Part shown: in pieces, positions 1 through 11,798 of the stretch | Layout of the letters: every line of letters starts with the position of its first letter | Numbering within the stretch: the first letter of the stretch is position 1 | Origin: Paraglomus occultum | Lineage: Eukaryota; Glomeromycota; Glomeromycetes; Paraglomerales; Paraglomeraceae | Direction: 5' to 3' | DNA length: 28,820 bases | Assembly (NCBI GenBank): GCA_910592205.1 | Contig: CAJVPJ010000320.1 | Span: 1-28,820, forward strand | The notes under the pieces: generated by a model | Databases searched by the model: none | The model's input: only the letters and a program-made list of their open reading frames with translations | What the model was told of the DNA's origin: nothing | Position numbers and translations under genes: made by a program

Positions 1-84
1 AGTTGTTTATTTAGCAGTTAGTAAGTTAGTAACTATGGAGATGGGTGTGTGGGATGGGATAAAGCGGTCAAAGGGGCTGTCATC

Positions 85-527
85 TGTATAGTTATTGTGT
101 GTAACTATATCAGCATTTCTTTGTTCAGTTGTTTTTTGGCACCACTTTTTATTATTTTGCACACATGCAAGCTGCCTTTTGATACAACTCAAGCTGTTAT
201 TTATTTAACATCGATTTCTGTCACTTACTATTACTGCTTTTTGTTCACCTTTTCTACTCCAATTCCATGCCCATAACACACATTAAGATTATTTTGTGCA
301 TTAGCATGTCCTTGTTCAGCAGCTTTTTGATACTATTCAACTGCTTTTTGTTTATCTTTTTCTGCTCCAGTTCCACTCTCATAACACACACCAAGATTAA
401 ATTGTGCATTAATATGTCCTTGTTCAGCAGCTTTTTGATACCATTCAACTGCTTTTCTTTCATTTTTTTCTACTTCAGTTCCATTCTCACAATACATACC
501 AAGATTAAATTGTGCATTAGCATCTCC
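85..527 (-). pseudogene. Decayed downstream tail of the Sel1 array
   Basis: Immediately after the stop at 528-530 the same frame continues with the rest of repeat 10, all of repeat 11 and repeat 12. The stop itself is CAA to TAA: the other repeats have ttg on the plus strand where this one has tta. A second in-frame stop lies at 333-335, where the usual Trp codon TGG is TAG. Near 247-254 one T of the usual run is missing, which shifts the frame. Below that only faint repeat traces remain, such as LYQKAA-like and KWCQK..EQRNA-like pieces in different frames down to about position 85. The decay grows with distance from the live gene. It may now act only as 3' UTR. Confidence 0.8.
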
Positions 528-3359
528 TTATTTAGCTGCTTTTTGATACCATGCCACTGCCTTTTGTTCATCTTTTTCTACTCCAGTTCCATGTTGATAA
601 CACCAACCAAGATTATATTGTGCTTGAGTATCTCCTTGATTAGCAGCTTTTTGATACCATTCAACTGCCTTTTGTTCATCTTTTTCTACTCCAGTTCCAT
701 GCCCATAACACAAACCAAGATTATTTTGTGCAAAAGCATTTCCTTGTGCAGCTGCTTTTTGATACAATTCAACTGCCTTTTGTTCATTTTTTTCTACTCC
801 AATTCCACTCTCATAACACCAACCAAGATTTTTTTGTGCTTGAGCATTTCCTTGATCAGCAGCTTTTTGATACCATTCAACTGCCTTTGGTTCATATTTT
901 TCTACTCCAGTTCCACTCTCATAACACCAACCAAGATTACATTGTGCATTAGCATATCCTTGATCAGCAGCTTTTTGATACCATTCAACTACCTTTTGTT
1001 CATCTTTTTCTACTCCAATTCCATGTTGATAACACCAACCAAGACCATTTTGTGCTTGAGCATTTCCTTGATTAGCAGCTTTTTGATACCATTCAACTGC
1101 CTTATGTTCATCTTTTTCTACTCCAGTTCCATAATAATAACAATTACCAAGATTACATTGTGTGCTAGCATTTCCTTGATCAGCAGCTTTTTGATACCAT
1201 TCAACTGCCTTTCGTTCATCTTTTTCTACTCCAGTTCCACTCTCATAACACCAACCAAGATTATGTTGTGCTTGAGCATTCCCTTGTTTAGATGCTTTTT
1301 GATACCATTCAACTGCCTTTTGTTCATCTTTTTCTACTCCAGTTCCATGTTGGTAACACACACCAAGATTATATTGTGCTTGAGCATATCCTTGATCAGC
1401 AGCTTTTTGATACAATTCAACTCCCATTTGTTCATCTTTTTCTACTCCAGTTCCATGTTGATAACACACACCAAGATTACATTGAGCCCTAGCATATCCT
1501 TGTTCAGCTGCTTTTTGATACAATTCAACTGCCTTTTCAAACTTCTTTTTCTTATATGCAATATAAGCTTTTTGAGTCATATATACAATATTAGCTTTTT
1601 GAAACAATTTTTCTACATTTGGAGCTGTTAATGATTTCCAAATTGAATTCCAGGTAGATTCCGAATTATACTTTCTCATTCTGTTTTTGTTCTTTTGCTT
1701 TTTAAGGTCATCATGCTCATCAAATATCATTGAATCTACATTGCTTCCAGCATTCACATTATGAATATCTTGATAATCAGTGTCTGTAAAATACTGTTTA
1801 ATATTGTTGTATATAGTTTGTTGTGGCATATAATACACTTTATTCCTTCTAATTTCACTTCTGCAATAAGGACATTCTGGGTTGCTTAAAGATAAAAGAG
1901 CCTTTGAGCTGATGATATGTTGACAATTAAGTTGATAGAAGTCATCAACTGCTTCACAAACAATAGCACATGTTAGGTCTTCTATGATATAGTCAATTGA
2001 ACTTTTCTCAACACCTTTTCCCTTTCCTTTCTCTTTATCTTGTTTCTTATTTTCAGCAGTTGTTATTAGTACATCTGGTGTATACTTTAAAATCATTTTT
2101 GATTCAACTTCTAGTTTCTCTCTCAGGTAATAGTATGTGCTAACCAATTTTGGTACATACTTCTCATCACAACCAGAAATATCATCAGGTGTTGTGACAA
2201 ACAATTGACTATTCTTGGCTTCAAGCCTCAATAAGACTTCAATGGATTTGAATTGAATAAATTCATTGATAGCATTATTCAATGAATCTAATGCTATATA
2301 ATAACAAATAGCTTGTGAGGTCATAGAGAATGTTTTCTGGATAAGTTGTTGAATAATGTCTAAAATGCCAAACCAGAGTTCATCACTAACATCCTGATTC
2401 TCTGGAGCATTTTCAGAATAGCATAAACTGACATGATACCAGAGATACTCAAGAAGCACCCTTTCTTTAAACCTTATTGAAATGTTAGACTCTTTTTGTT
2501 GATACCATTCATCAAGACTATCTTGTAATATCAAGAGCTGTCTCCAGGTTGTATACCAAGGCTTTCCTGAGGATTCAACATGGAAGGCTTCTCTAAAATA
2601 CATCCAGGATCTTGCTATGTCAAAGTCACCAAGAGGAACTTCAATACCTGTAATTAATTTGATCCCAACTTTGGCCAATCCAGGAACTGCAACAAGTAAA
2701 CCTTTTATTGCCGCAATAGCCCGATCAATATTTGTCTGATACTGGTTTTTTTCACTGCAAGCAGTATTTAATGTATTTTTAATAAGTTTGAGAAGGTAGT
2801 CGATATTGTGATTGCATTTAAAGCTTTTTATGTCTTTGTCTGATTCATTAGATCCTGCACACTTAGTTTTCCACATTTCTCCTCTATGCTGTTTAATCAT
2901 TGAATATGTCTTTTTATAAGTAGAAATGGATTGTTGAATACCATCAAGAAAATAGCTTGTGAATTGACACCCATTATGATACATCAGTTCCAATATAATT
3001 ACAATAATTCGTAATTGCCATTCCAATTTAATAATTGTTTCTCTCGAAAACACATCATCAAATTCTTGAGAACGTAAACTCTTCAAAACTGTGTTTAACA
3101 CCTCTACTGAGACCGAACCTCCTTTATGTTCAAGAATGTATTTAATTGTGTAAATATTCTGAGAATATTGCAAGTTTGTTAGCAATTCCGTTATTTGCTC
3201 ATCTGCTGACACAAGTCCTTGCTCAATTAATTGAAGTATAATCTTAGGAAAGGTGCCTTGAGTAATACAACTGCTTGGTAAAGCACTAAGAGCACTCGAT
3301 GTGAGAATGTTGTCTGAGACATAGCCGGCTGTTGAGGCTGTTGAGCTAGAACTCATCAT
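528..3359 (-). CDS. RING-like / Sel1-repeat protein (943 aa, single exon)
   Basis: A single uninterrupted frame starts at ATG 3357-3359 and ends at TAA 528-530. Residues about 1-440 are a helical, mostly unrecognised N-terminal region, followed by a short Lys/Gly-rich linker. Residues about 464-499 form a degenerate RING/U-box-like motif (C464-x3-C468, C479-x-H481, C496-x2-C499). Residues 609-943 carry nine full 36-residue Sel1 repeats plus the first 11 residues of a tenth, with the recurring motif WYQKAADQGNAQAQ...LGWCY..GTGVEKDEQ. Sel1 repeats are TPR-like helical hairpins used as protein-interaction scaffolds, and the RING-like part suggests a ubiquitin-related adaptor, which is inference because canonical zinc ligands are incomplete. 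Sel1 proteins are strongly expanded in arbuscular mycorrhizal fungi. The frame ends in mid-repeat at a nonsense codon (see the tail entry), so the protein looks recently shortened. Confidence 0.9.
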   Translation of the reverse strand: MMSSSSTASTAGYVSDNILTSSALSALPSSCITQGTFPKIILQLIEQGLVSADEQITELLTNLQYSQNIYTIKYILEHKGGSVSVEVLNTVLKSLRSQEFDDVFSRETIIKLEWQLRIIVIILELMYHNGCQFTSYFLDGIQQSISTYKKTYSMIKQHRGEMWKTKCAGSNESDKDIKSFKCNHNIDYLLKLIKNTLNTACSEKNQYQTNIDRAIAAIKGLLVAVPGLAKVGIKLITGIEVPLGDFDIARSWMYFREAFHVESSGKPWYTTWRQLLILQDSLDEWYQQKESNISIRFKERVLLEYLWYHVSLCYSENAPENQDVSDELWFGILDIIQQLIQKTFSMTSQAICYYIALDSLNNAINEFIQFKSIEVLLRLEAKNSQLFVTTPDDISGCDEKYVPKLVSTYYYLREKLEVESKMILKYTPDVLITTAENKKQDKEKGKGKGVEKSSIDYIIEDLTCAIVCEAVDDFYQLNCQHIISSKALLSLSNPECPYCRSEIRRNKVYYMPQQTIYNNIKQYFTDTDYQDIHNVNAGSNVDSMIFDEHDDLKKQKNKNRMRKYNSESTWNSIWKSLTAPNVEKLFQKANIVYMTQKAYIAYKKKKFEKAVELYQKAAEQGYARAQCNLGVCYQHGTGVEKDEQMGVELYQKAADQGYAQAQYNLGVCYQHGTGVEKDEQKAVEWYQKASKQGNAQAQHNLGWCYESGTGVEKDERKAVEWYQKAADQGNASTQCNLGNCYYYGTGVEKDEHKAVEWYQKAANQGNAQAQNGLGWCYQHGIGVEKDEQKVVEWYQKAADQGYANAQCNLGWCYESGTGVEKYEPKAVEWYQKAADQGNAQAQKNLGWCYESGIGVEKNEQKAVELYQKAAAQGNAFAQNNLGLCYGHGTGVEKDEQKAVEWYQKAANQGDTQAQYNLGWCYQHGTGVEKDEQKAVAWYQKAAK
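609..1535 (-). repeat. 108-bp tandem coding repeats (Sel1 array)
   Basis: Near-identical 108-bp units (36 codons) follow one another within the Sel1 gene from about 1535 down to the stop at 528, and decayed units continue below it. Because the unit is a multiple of three, copy-number changes preserve the reading frame. The same periodicity leaves a spurious long open frame on the opposite strand. Confidence 0.9.
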
Positions 3360-6300
3360 GGTCAGTGTTAATGAATAAGCGAAGGCGAATTTTCCGCTTG
3401 TTTGTTCTCTATTGGTTCAAAAAATACTGTGCAACGTTACCATTATAAATATAATAAAATTTTCTTGATTAGGACTGATTTAGAAATGTGCGGTAGAATG
3501 CTTCTTTTTTGTTTGTTTACCTTATTTTAATAATGATTATCTTTTCTTTCTGGGTTATCAGGTGGACTAACAAAAAGAAAAATATATTAGTAATATCAAT
3601 GATTAACGATAGCATTAATTAAATTAAAGAAATGATTCTTATTCGAACTTGCCATGTATATGCTAGAGAAATCTGGTTTGTTGGATGCTATCAGAAATTT
3701 TTTGGTAACCGCCATAGTTTAGAAGAAACCCTATTGCCAGCAATCAAATAGCGATTGTTGATTTGTAACCATAACGCAATGATGGATGATACCAACGCAG
3801 CTGTCGGGTAAGTAAGAAAGCGCCCAACATACCCGAAGGAGAGTCAATGCCCTCGATTTGGAGTACCCAATTTGGTACAAGCTCGCAGATCGGGCTAAGC
3901 TGGTATAGATATTTTCTGGAACACGTCCGATACATGCAAACCTTATAGCTTAAGCAACCAGATTAACAATCACCGCAACGGTGATTTTTGTTGAATTATG
4001 TGTATTTGTATTTCAGGAAAGGATAATTCTAATAGTTTTATCTCTAATCATCCATTTTGTTGAATGAGGATATCGCAAGCGAGCAGTATGAACATGGCGT
4101 ATGGAATTGGGTAAAGTCATTATTAATGGGATGAGACAGAATTTTGCACAGCACGGAGAAAGACGCTAACGTGAACGCTTATTGATCTCCATGGGCTGCT
4201 TGCGTTGGAAAATCCGTGTAATGGAGTAGGGCGTCCACATGCGAAAGCCATAAATCCATGTTCACATCGAAAATAATTTCGTTGCTGTCAAGAGAAAATA
4301 CATCGATACGTAAGACAGTTTAGTCAAGTTGTGATATTGATTTTTTTAGTGGACAAATGAAGCTATTTTTCCTTTTTTTGTCGGAAAAAAGTAGCGATGG
4401 AACTGAATTTTAGAGATTTGATTGCGTACTATAAAATAAAGTTCTTATTTGTTCATTTTGGATAAAAAAAAAACAACATAATTAATATTTGTTGTTTTAT
4501 TTATCCCATAAGAATAAAAACCGTACGAACGGTAGGGGTAAAATATAAGCTTGAATAATGATTGTTCAATTAGTAGTTTAATTATGACCATGGACACAGA
4601 AGAAACCTGCCCCGCTTCACAGGTGAGATATATTTGACAATAACAAAGAGTGGGGATACAAAAAGATGTGACATAAGAACAATCGTCTTAGATCGTTCCA
4701 CAGTGTTTCAAAACAATTCTGTTTGTCAGCGGGTTTGTTATTGTTCTAACTTTAGTGGCTTAACCCTATAGCCTTAACTAAGACTCCTGTATTATAAGCT
4801 TGCCCCATTACATGATGCGGGTCCCCGGTTCATACCACCGACAATCATTTACCGACCAAATTACCAAAAAAAGGATAAATATTGGAAAATTTTGCTGGTG
4901 AAATGAAGTGATTGTCGATGAAATGATATACCTCCCCATTATGCTATTCAGCAATAAATTAAGAATAAAGGCGTTTTCTTGGAGAGCGTTATCAATAAAA
5001 ATTGATAAACCTACAGTAGCGAGCATAAGTATCCGATCTCTCCTAAACACTTTACAAATCATGGCATGGCATGGTTATCCGTAAAATTTCAGTTCGATTA
5101 GATGTCTCCAGCAATTTTCGAAACATCAGAGGTTTTGCTTTGAGATATCTCGCAATTCTGACCATAAAAGTTTAGAGATTACAATATATCAACATTTTGT
5201 AACCAAAAACTTGTAATTTTTTATTTTGTTTCTCTACATTATTTATATAAATTTGAAACATGTTACTGTGTAATTGCTACAGACAAAATCCCAAGTTATA
5301 ATGATATTGATATAACAAATTTGTTCTAATTCGACCACACGTCTCAAGAAACATATAGAGATTAATTTGACAAAGAAAAGCTACGCAAACCGTGTGGAGA
5401 TATAAATTTTAAAGTTTATATGTCAAAATAAGCGACATGCAGATTTGGTATGTTTGGTACGTTTTGACTATGTTTTAATGACAAATATTAATTTTTTACG
5501 GGCAATCATGGTTGTGAGGCATAAAAATTCAAAGCGTTTACTTGTTCTTGTTCTAAACTAGGAGCAGTCGGATAGTTATGCTCCCTACTTGTTTTGTTAA
5601 ACAACGCGAAAACAAACGCAACTCTTTGTACATTAATTGTCATTGGTCATATTCTGCATAGAAGGACGCAACAATAGCAAACATGGTAGTCAGTGAGCTA
5701 GTTTAGTAATAGTAATATAAATTAAGGCAACACACGCTGTACAGCTCCCGCGTTTCTTGATAATACCTGCTTCTTCTAATATTAATTTCTCGGCTCAACC
5801 TCATTATTGACTAAAGAACCGCCCTGCTGTCTTATTTGCTGATCATAATGCTCTGATAAACCTAATCTTCTTATCTAAAATCTTTATTGACTCGCAGTAA
5901 GCATATTACCATTTACAAAGGAACAATGACTTTGTGACTTGGGCATTGCAGACACAGAATAATGCAGTGCGCGCCTTACCCGTAATTAATACTGGACAAA
6001 GAAACGCAAGTACTACTTGATCAAAGATTCGTGGCGACAGTAATCACGTTCAGGAGAATGTGACAACAAATTCTGAAGCCAATTGCCACCGTTAGTCGTC
6101 GAGTACTAGCACCACGAGGATGCTAAAATGTCGGCAACGTCAATCTGAATCGGCATAATCTGCATGCAGCAAATTCAGCTAACATTAAAGTGGTATCTCG
6201 TACTCATACACGCGTCATATTCTCCATAATCGGAAACTCTGATTTACGATTTGTGATAATAATTTATAGCCATTAATGATAGTATACGATGAAATTCTCG

Positions 6301-7330
6301 GACATTATCTAGTTTACAAAAAGTGTAACATTCTTATTCTCCATCGAGACATTTCTTTACGTAATAATAACATCACGATTGCAAAGTCAATTGGTCTAGT
6401 CACTCATGATACATGATTTGAATCCTTCCTTTATGTATTTCTTCGGATACGCTGTTTCTGGGATGGTGTTAAGGAGGTGGGGCTGAAGGTACAATAACAA
6501 CGACAGCTGTGCGGCAACAAAGATATGAATAATAAACAGCGACTTATTTAATACCACTGTGCTGAGTACATACAGGAGTTATTAAGTTACTTGAGACAGC
6601 GATGATCAATGTGAAAAATTCCCAGATGCAGCTGGTAGATAGTGAAGTAGAGATATGTTTATTTAATTAAAGATTAAATGTGACTAGCGTTAATTTCATT
6701 GCAAGTGTGAAATTCGGTCGCCAAGGGATGTTATCTAATCAAGTTTGATCACTGCCCTTTCTGTGCGCGCGTTTCCCTATGTGACGTATTCTTTATTCGT
6801 ATCCAAAAGCTACTTGCAATTAGAACAACAACAATTATTCTATCGTAGATCGAAGGAGAATAGCTATTTATTTTTGGATTCGATTTGGTGTTTCGTCGCT
6901 TATCCCTAAACTAATTAAACAATAATAAGGATAATCTTACAACTTACATAAGCCGTTTATATACTTAACTGACAGCTTGAATGAGGCGTTTGGTATCGTG
7001 CGTGCGGATAATTAAGAAGTAGAATAAAGTTTCCGATTTCAAAGGAAATCGATTATTAAATCTAAAGGTTCCGTAAATATTATTCAATTGAAGATTAACA
7101 TATCAAACGTTCAGAACATAACAAACCTGCTATTTCAATGACGGTACTTTTTATATCTTTAAGCTGTAGCAGAATTTTGGGAAAATTATGGAACGCATTA
7201 CTATTCTAACATTAGCTATGACGTCTGCTTGCGTTGCAGATTTCTTGGATACACAAGTTTCTACGTTGTTTATGTGGTCCTTCAGACTATTTGTTTATAT
7301 ATTATTGTATTAACCTATAGAACAGCAATA
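3360..7330. other. Intergenic, no supported gene
   Basis: About 4 kb of AT-rich sequence between the Sel1 gene and the tRNA. Open frames are short, have no recognisable domain and lack convincing splice partners. The part just above 3360 presumably holds the Sel1 promoter, but no specific element can be named. Confidence 0.6.
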
Positions 7331-7415
7331 CCGGCAATAGCTCAGTTGGTAGAGCGGGAGACTGTAGATTAAAGCTGTCATCTCTAGGTCGCTAGTTCAA
7401 ATCTGGCTTGCCGGA
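7331..7415 (+). tRNA. tRNA-Tyr (anticodon GTA) with a 12-nt intron
   Basis: The cloverleaf folds completely. The acceptor stem is CCGGCAA with TTGCCGG, and the discriminator base is A at 7415. The D arm is GCTC/GAGC, the anticodon stem GGAGA/TCTCT (one G-U pair), and the T arm GCTAG/CTGGC with loop TTCAAAT. The anticodon GTA lies at 7364-7366. Removing a 12-nt intron (about 7368-7379), placed one base 3' of the anticodon as in other eukaryotic nuclear tRNA genes, gives a 73-nt tRNA. The A box (in the D arm) and B box (in the T arm) form the internal RNA polymerase III promoter. No CCA is encoded, as expected for a nuclear gene. Confidence 0.95.
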
Positions 7416-7418
7416 AAA

Positions 7419-7426
7419 TTTTTTTT
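7419..7426 (+). terminator. RNA polymerase III T-run terminator
   Basis: Eight consecutive T residues begin four bases after the tRNA-Tyr discriminator base. This is the standard Pol III termination signal. Confidence 0.85.
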
Positions 7427-8457
7427 ATTCTGATCATAAACTCAGACATGTGCTAAAAATTGATCTTGACCAATTTGAAGGTTCACTAATTAGATTTAAC
7501 GGCTTAGAGATGTAGCTTATACACGCCAAATTAAAATTCAACTTGAAACTTTTTGCCCAAACAATATTACGGTTAACACACAGAGACTTAATAGCTTTGC
7601 CGGGGCCGTTTATACTGATTTGACAGACCGAATATTTATGACATACTCGTCCATTTATAATCTACTTTCCGTTTATATTTATGCAAGTAAATAATTTTTA
7701 TTTACAAAAGAATTCATAGAAAATAACAATAAAACTACGCAACTTAGTCTTGCATCATACTAAAATAAGTTTGTGGTTTTTTTTACTAATATCATAGGCT
7801 AACCCAAAGCAAAGCTATTGAACTGCAAGCAGCAACAAACCAATCTGAAAACTAAAATTACAATCTTAGAAATATATACCAGGGGGGGGGGGGCATACCA
7901 GAAAAATATAATGAAATTACGAAATTAAAAAAGAAAGAAAGAAAAAAGAAAACAAAAACATATAAAGAAAAACAACATCATTAAAGCTATTTAGTAATAG
8001 TGCCACCTATGGAAATTTTAAATATTATATAAACAAATGAAAACGAAATATATGCCAGCCACTTCCATACTGATTAATAATCGCATCACCAGTTAAATTA
8101 TCGATTGCTGAAATTATTCACGACTTCAACTTTCGCCTCTATCTCGTCTATTACAACTATTTTGATTACGAATCCCACGGATAATGATATCATCTCCTCA
8201 ATCGTTTTTCTCAACCCTTATATAGCCCTTTTTTCGTATTCAACATATTCATCCCGTGAATCGATCGACCAACTCCACAAGTATTTTTTAACCTCGCTGA
8301 CAATCAAACGACAAGATTTCCCTTTGTACTCTTTTTTTTTTCTTCGAATATACAATAATGAGGGATCAGTCTCGGTTTTAGACCTTGCCGGTTATATTGA
8401 GAGCCATACTCCCTCTCCGCAGCTATATTACATAACGTGCCGTGCTCGACTTTTTAC
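7427..8457. other. Intergenic between tRNA and TF gene
   Basis: AT-rich, no supported gene. It holds a pure G12 run at 7882-7893 followed by an A/G-rich stretch at about 7928-7975. The part next to 8457 is presumably the 3' UTR of the minus-strand TF gene. A plus-strand frame here (about 8105-8509) has no recognisable domain and overlaps that gene's last exon. Confidence 0.5.
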
Positions 8458-11400
8458 TCAGTTGCCCCTATTGTCACCACCTCTGTCCTCGGTGTCACTT
8501 ATAGAATAGATGCTCCCAAGTTCACCCGTAGGACTGGAAAAGAAAAGATCGTTGGCCCAGAACGAAGATGCGCCAGAATCCCACGGTTCTGGTACCATCT
8601 GATGAATGATCGATTGTGATTGGAAATTTTGTTGAACTTGGGCAGAGTGGAGCGTGTGCGAGAATTGGGATTGAATTTGTTGAAACGTGGGTTGCATTTG
8701 CGATTGTATCGTCGATGATATCTGTGGTTGCATATGGGACGGAATAACCCCCTCCGGCCCAGCGGAGTATAAGGTCGACTGAGGTAACATGAAAAGTTGT
8801 ATAGGGTTCGGCGCCGGAGCTTGTGGAGAGGATACAGAAGATGGGGAAGAAGATGGTGCTGAAGAGGGCGGAGTTGACGGTGTCTGCATGTGAGAATGGG
8901 GTAAACGTGCGTTTACATATTGGGGTAGTTGTGACTGTGGCTGCTTATCTTCTAGTGGCAACTGTTGTTGCTGTCGATCTATATGGCCTTGCATATTCAC
9001 TGTCTCATTCGGTTCATTGTTGTTATTAATTAGCGTCAAATCCTGATCCATTTCATCAGTATTCCTTCTTCGCTTCTCTGCAAGCCCCTTCTCTGCGTAC
9101 TTTTTGCGCTTCTCTCCGGTCTGCAAACACGTTTCTTTAGATGGAGTCTTTCTAAGTTTCGGTGACCCTTCAATAGCCATGTCTTCTACTGCACTCGGAG
9201 AGCTCGCGGCGGATGAGACAACGGAAATGTTCTGAGGGCTCGAGAACGAAGCTGATGCAAAAAGTTTGATCAACGATTATTAAATGAGAAATTTTACAAA
9301 AAATCACCCAAACGCCCGAACTGTTAACAAAATCCCTTCTATCGAATGTTTTAACTCACCAATATCATTACAAGTCCCGTTTCCAACTCCATTATCCAGC
9401 CATCGTGACGCCAGCGCAATTGGAACGACGATATTACCATCACTTCCTATTATGTATCCTGCTACTTCATCCAGCTCTCTAATGCCATCCGCAAATCCAC
9501 CAAATTTTAAATTTGTTGCTACACTCCTCAGTTCTCCCATCGTTTCCTCAAACGCTTTCCTCGCACTTGCAGAATATTCGACTTTTTCGTTCACAATCAT
9601 AAGTTCCAAGATTGCAGATTGCATCAGACCATAGAGAGAATACATGAAATCCGTAAATACATTCGGGTCAACTTGACGTGTTGTTTTGGCAATGTCTGCT
9701 ATTGTAACCGCGGCGGTGAGACAGGTCTTTAGTGGACTGGATGAATAAAGGGTTTTTGTGGATGTAGAGAACGGGAGATATGGCTGGTGTAGGAGGATTA
9801 GGCAAGTGTGGAAGAGCATGTTGATGTGACCTTGATTGTAGCAAGTAGATATGGAATAAAAGATGTTAGTTTATACCCATGTTGCTTATGAATATTTCAT
9901 CTAAAATTTATTTTATTTTTGCTTTTACATACCAGCAAATGGCGTAAAATTAGCCAACTGGAAAATATCCCTCGAATCGGTACTGGGCAAATATTGATAT
10001 TGCAGGCTATCCGGCAACTCTTTCAGCCATTTTGCCAGCGCACCTCTGATTTGCCTCAGAGGTGACTTTTCATCCATCGCCTGTTCTGACCATGTTGCGG
10101 GGGATGCTTTGGGTTGAGAGGAATATCCAAAGTTCCAGATGGATCCAAGTATACGTGAAAGTTTCAGGAAGGAGATGAAGAAGTCGCGAGTCATGGGATC
10201 GAAATTGGCAAGTGTAGGAAGTGGGACAGAGACATTTATGTCAGTTATTATATGCGGTTTGCCGAATAGAAAACCGGCCCATCTGTGCGAGTGGGAAGAA
10301 GAAAGCAAGAACATGACCGAGTCAATAAATTTGAAAAAATGGGAAAACATGGTAAATTGAGAATTTCCCACAGACTATTATTTACAATAATAAAGTGCCT
10401 TTTTACCTGTCAACGGTATAGAGACAATAAAACACACGTCGCCTCTCCTCATCTTCCGCTGGGGAAGATGTGGTTTCGTTTCTATCAAGACCCAGTGCTT
10501 GAGCCATTCTCACTAAAAAGATTTCAGAATTCGATTGTTATTATCCCATATCTTTTGCTTTCCAATTTTAAACCTTGTCTCATAAATCTATTTCTACTAC
10601 TCACCAGCCATGCCAAGATACATATAAGAGCTATCAAGACGTGAAAGACTAACTTCAGAGTGCGCAAGAAGCAACAGTGCTTGGCATGTTTCGAGACGAG
10701 GTACGTCGTACATTGTGTTTAAAAGACTCTGAAGAAATAACAGAATGATCAGGGAGAATTTTTCATTAGTTGTAAGAACAATGAATGGTAAGGAACATTT
10801 TTCCGAATGAGCAGACATTGAAATTTTCGTCTCGTATTATCTCGGCTAATCCGAAAGCAACAATTAGATTACCCGATCCCATGGCTTCCAAATCGTTTGT
10901 TAAAACTCAAACCAACCTTGGTAGTATCATAGAAAATCCCAGCGGGTTTATTGTCCAACTTTTGTATAGATGGATCATCCGAAAACCTTGACGCAGCCAC
11001 AGTTAACGTCGCAAGTACAAGTAGCCGTGACGGGCTACTTTGGTTTTGCCCATGTTCGGTAAACCTTTGCCGGTCGATGACGGGAAGATATGCGTTAAAC
11101 CGGTCAAAGTAGGCATCGATCAAACCGCTGCAGAGTTCGGACGTCGGGGTGGGAGGTTGAGGCGGGAGGGAATTTGCATCTGTGAAATTGGTGAATTCTA
11201 TGGGAAAAGTATTTGTTCATGTCAGATTTGATTAAACGTTTGAGCACAAAGGTCCCGGCCTCATTGACGACACCTTTTACTTTATCCCTTGCCATTGTTT
11301 TGCACTCCCTCCCCTTCCACCCCACGCCACATTACCTCCGCCATCTTCTTCCCTCATCGTCCCAGCAACAGGACCGTTTTCAGTCTGTTGCACGTTCTCG

Positions 11401-11798
11401 TTCAGACCGAATCCCAACCTTCCCCCTAGCTTATACACCAGTTCAACAACAGCCTCGGGATAGGTCCGATTCAACAGTGCTTTAAGATTTTGACCAGCGT
11501 TCCGATCCGATTCCTTGTTATGATCAGCGACAGTAGGTACGTCGAGCGTTATGGTAATCTTGTTTTTCGAAGACTTGCGACGCGGAGACATGGTTGGGAG
11601 ATCGTCGGATTCTTTATTCTGGACGCCATCCACATCGCCAAGAACAATGCCGCATTTTTCTATCTGATTGACCAAAGATTCGATCCCTCGCTCGAGACGT
11701 TGGATGTCTGCTCGTGTTGCTTGAATATTTAATTTTTCTTCCATTTTTGAGAATTTTATATCTGCGTGAGGTATCTGATAATGGGTGAGTAGGCGCAT
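8458..11798 (-). CDS. Fungal-specific transcription factor, seven exons (856 aa)
   Basis: Exons read from splice sites: 11798-11336, 11179-10917, 10728-10605, 10512-10407, 10282-9933, 9830-9360, 9251-8458. Every intron is GT-AG (donors GTAATG, GTTGGT, GTGAGT, GTAAAA, GTATGT, GTGAGT), phases match throughout, and the total is 2571 nt. Residues about 20-50 look like the coiled linker of fungal regulators. From about residue 174 the fungal TF middle homology region (PF04082-like) is clear: LIDAYFDRFNAYLPVIDRQ, then QALLLLAHSE, YLGMAGVRMAQALGLDRN, EERRRVFYCLYTVDR and HINMLFHTCLILLHQPY. The last exon has a basic, NLS-like stretch and a Ser/Pro- and Gln-rich tail of activation-domain type. No Zn2Cys6 cluster is present, although regulators of this class usually have one N-terminally. 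The start could also be Met19 (ATG at 11742-11744). The first intron is the least certain. Confidence 0.85.

Noticed and set aside
267-1631. 454-codon open frame on the plus strand
   Set aside because: It is the exact antisense of the 108-bp Sel1 repeats. A repeat length divisible by three keeps an antisense frame open. Its translation is only periodic hydrophobic sequence.
3744-3935. 63-codon minus-strand frame with somewhat higher GC
   Set aside because: Too short and unrecognisable, with no flanking exon signals.
8105-8509. 134-codon plus-strand frame
   Set aside because: It starts at a non-ATG codon, has low-complexity Ser/Thr/Ile composition and no domain, and overlaps the final exon of the well-supported minus-strand TF gene.
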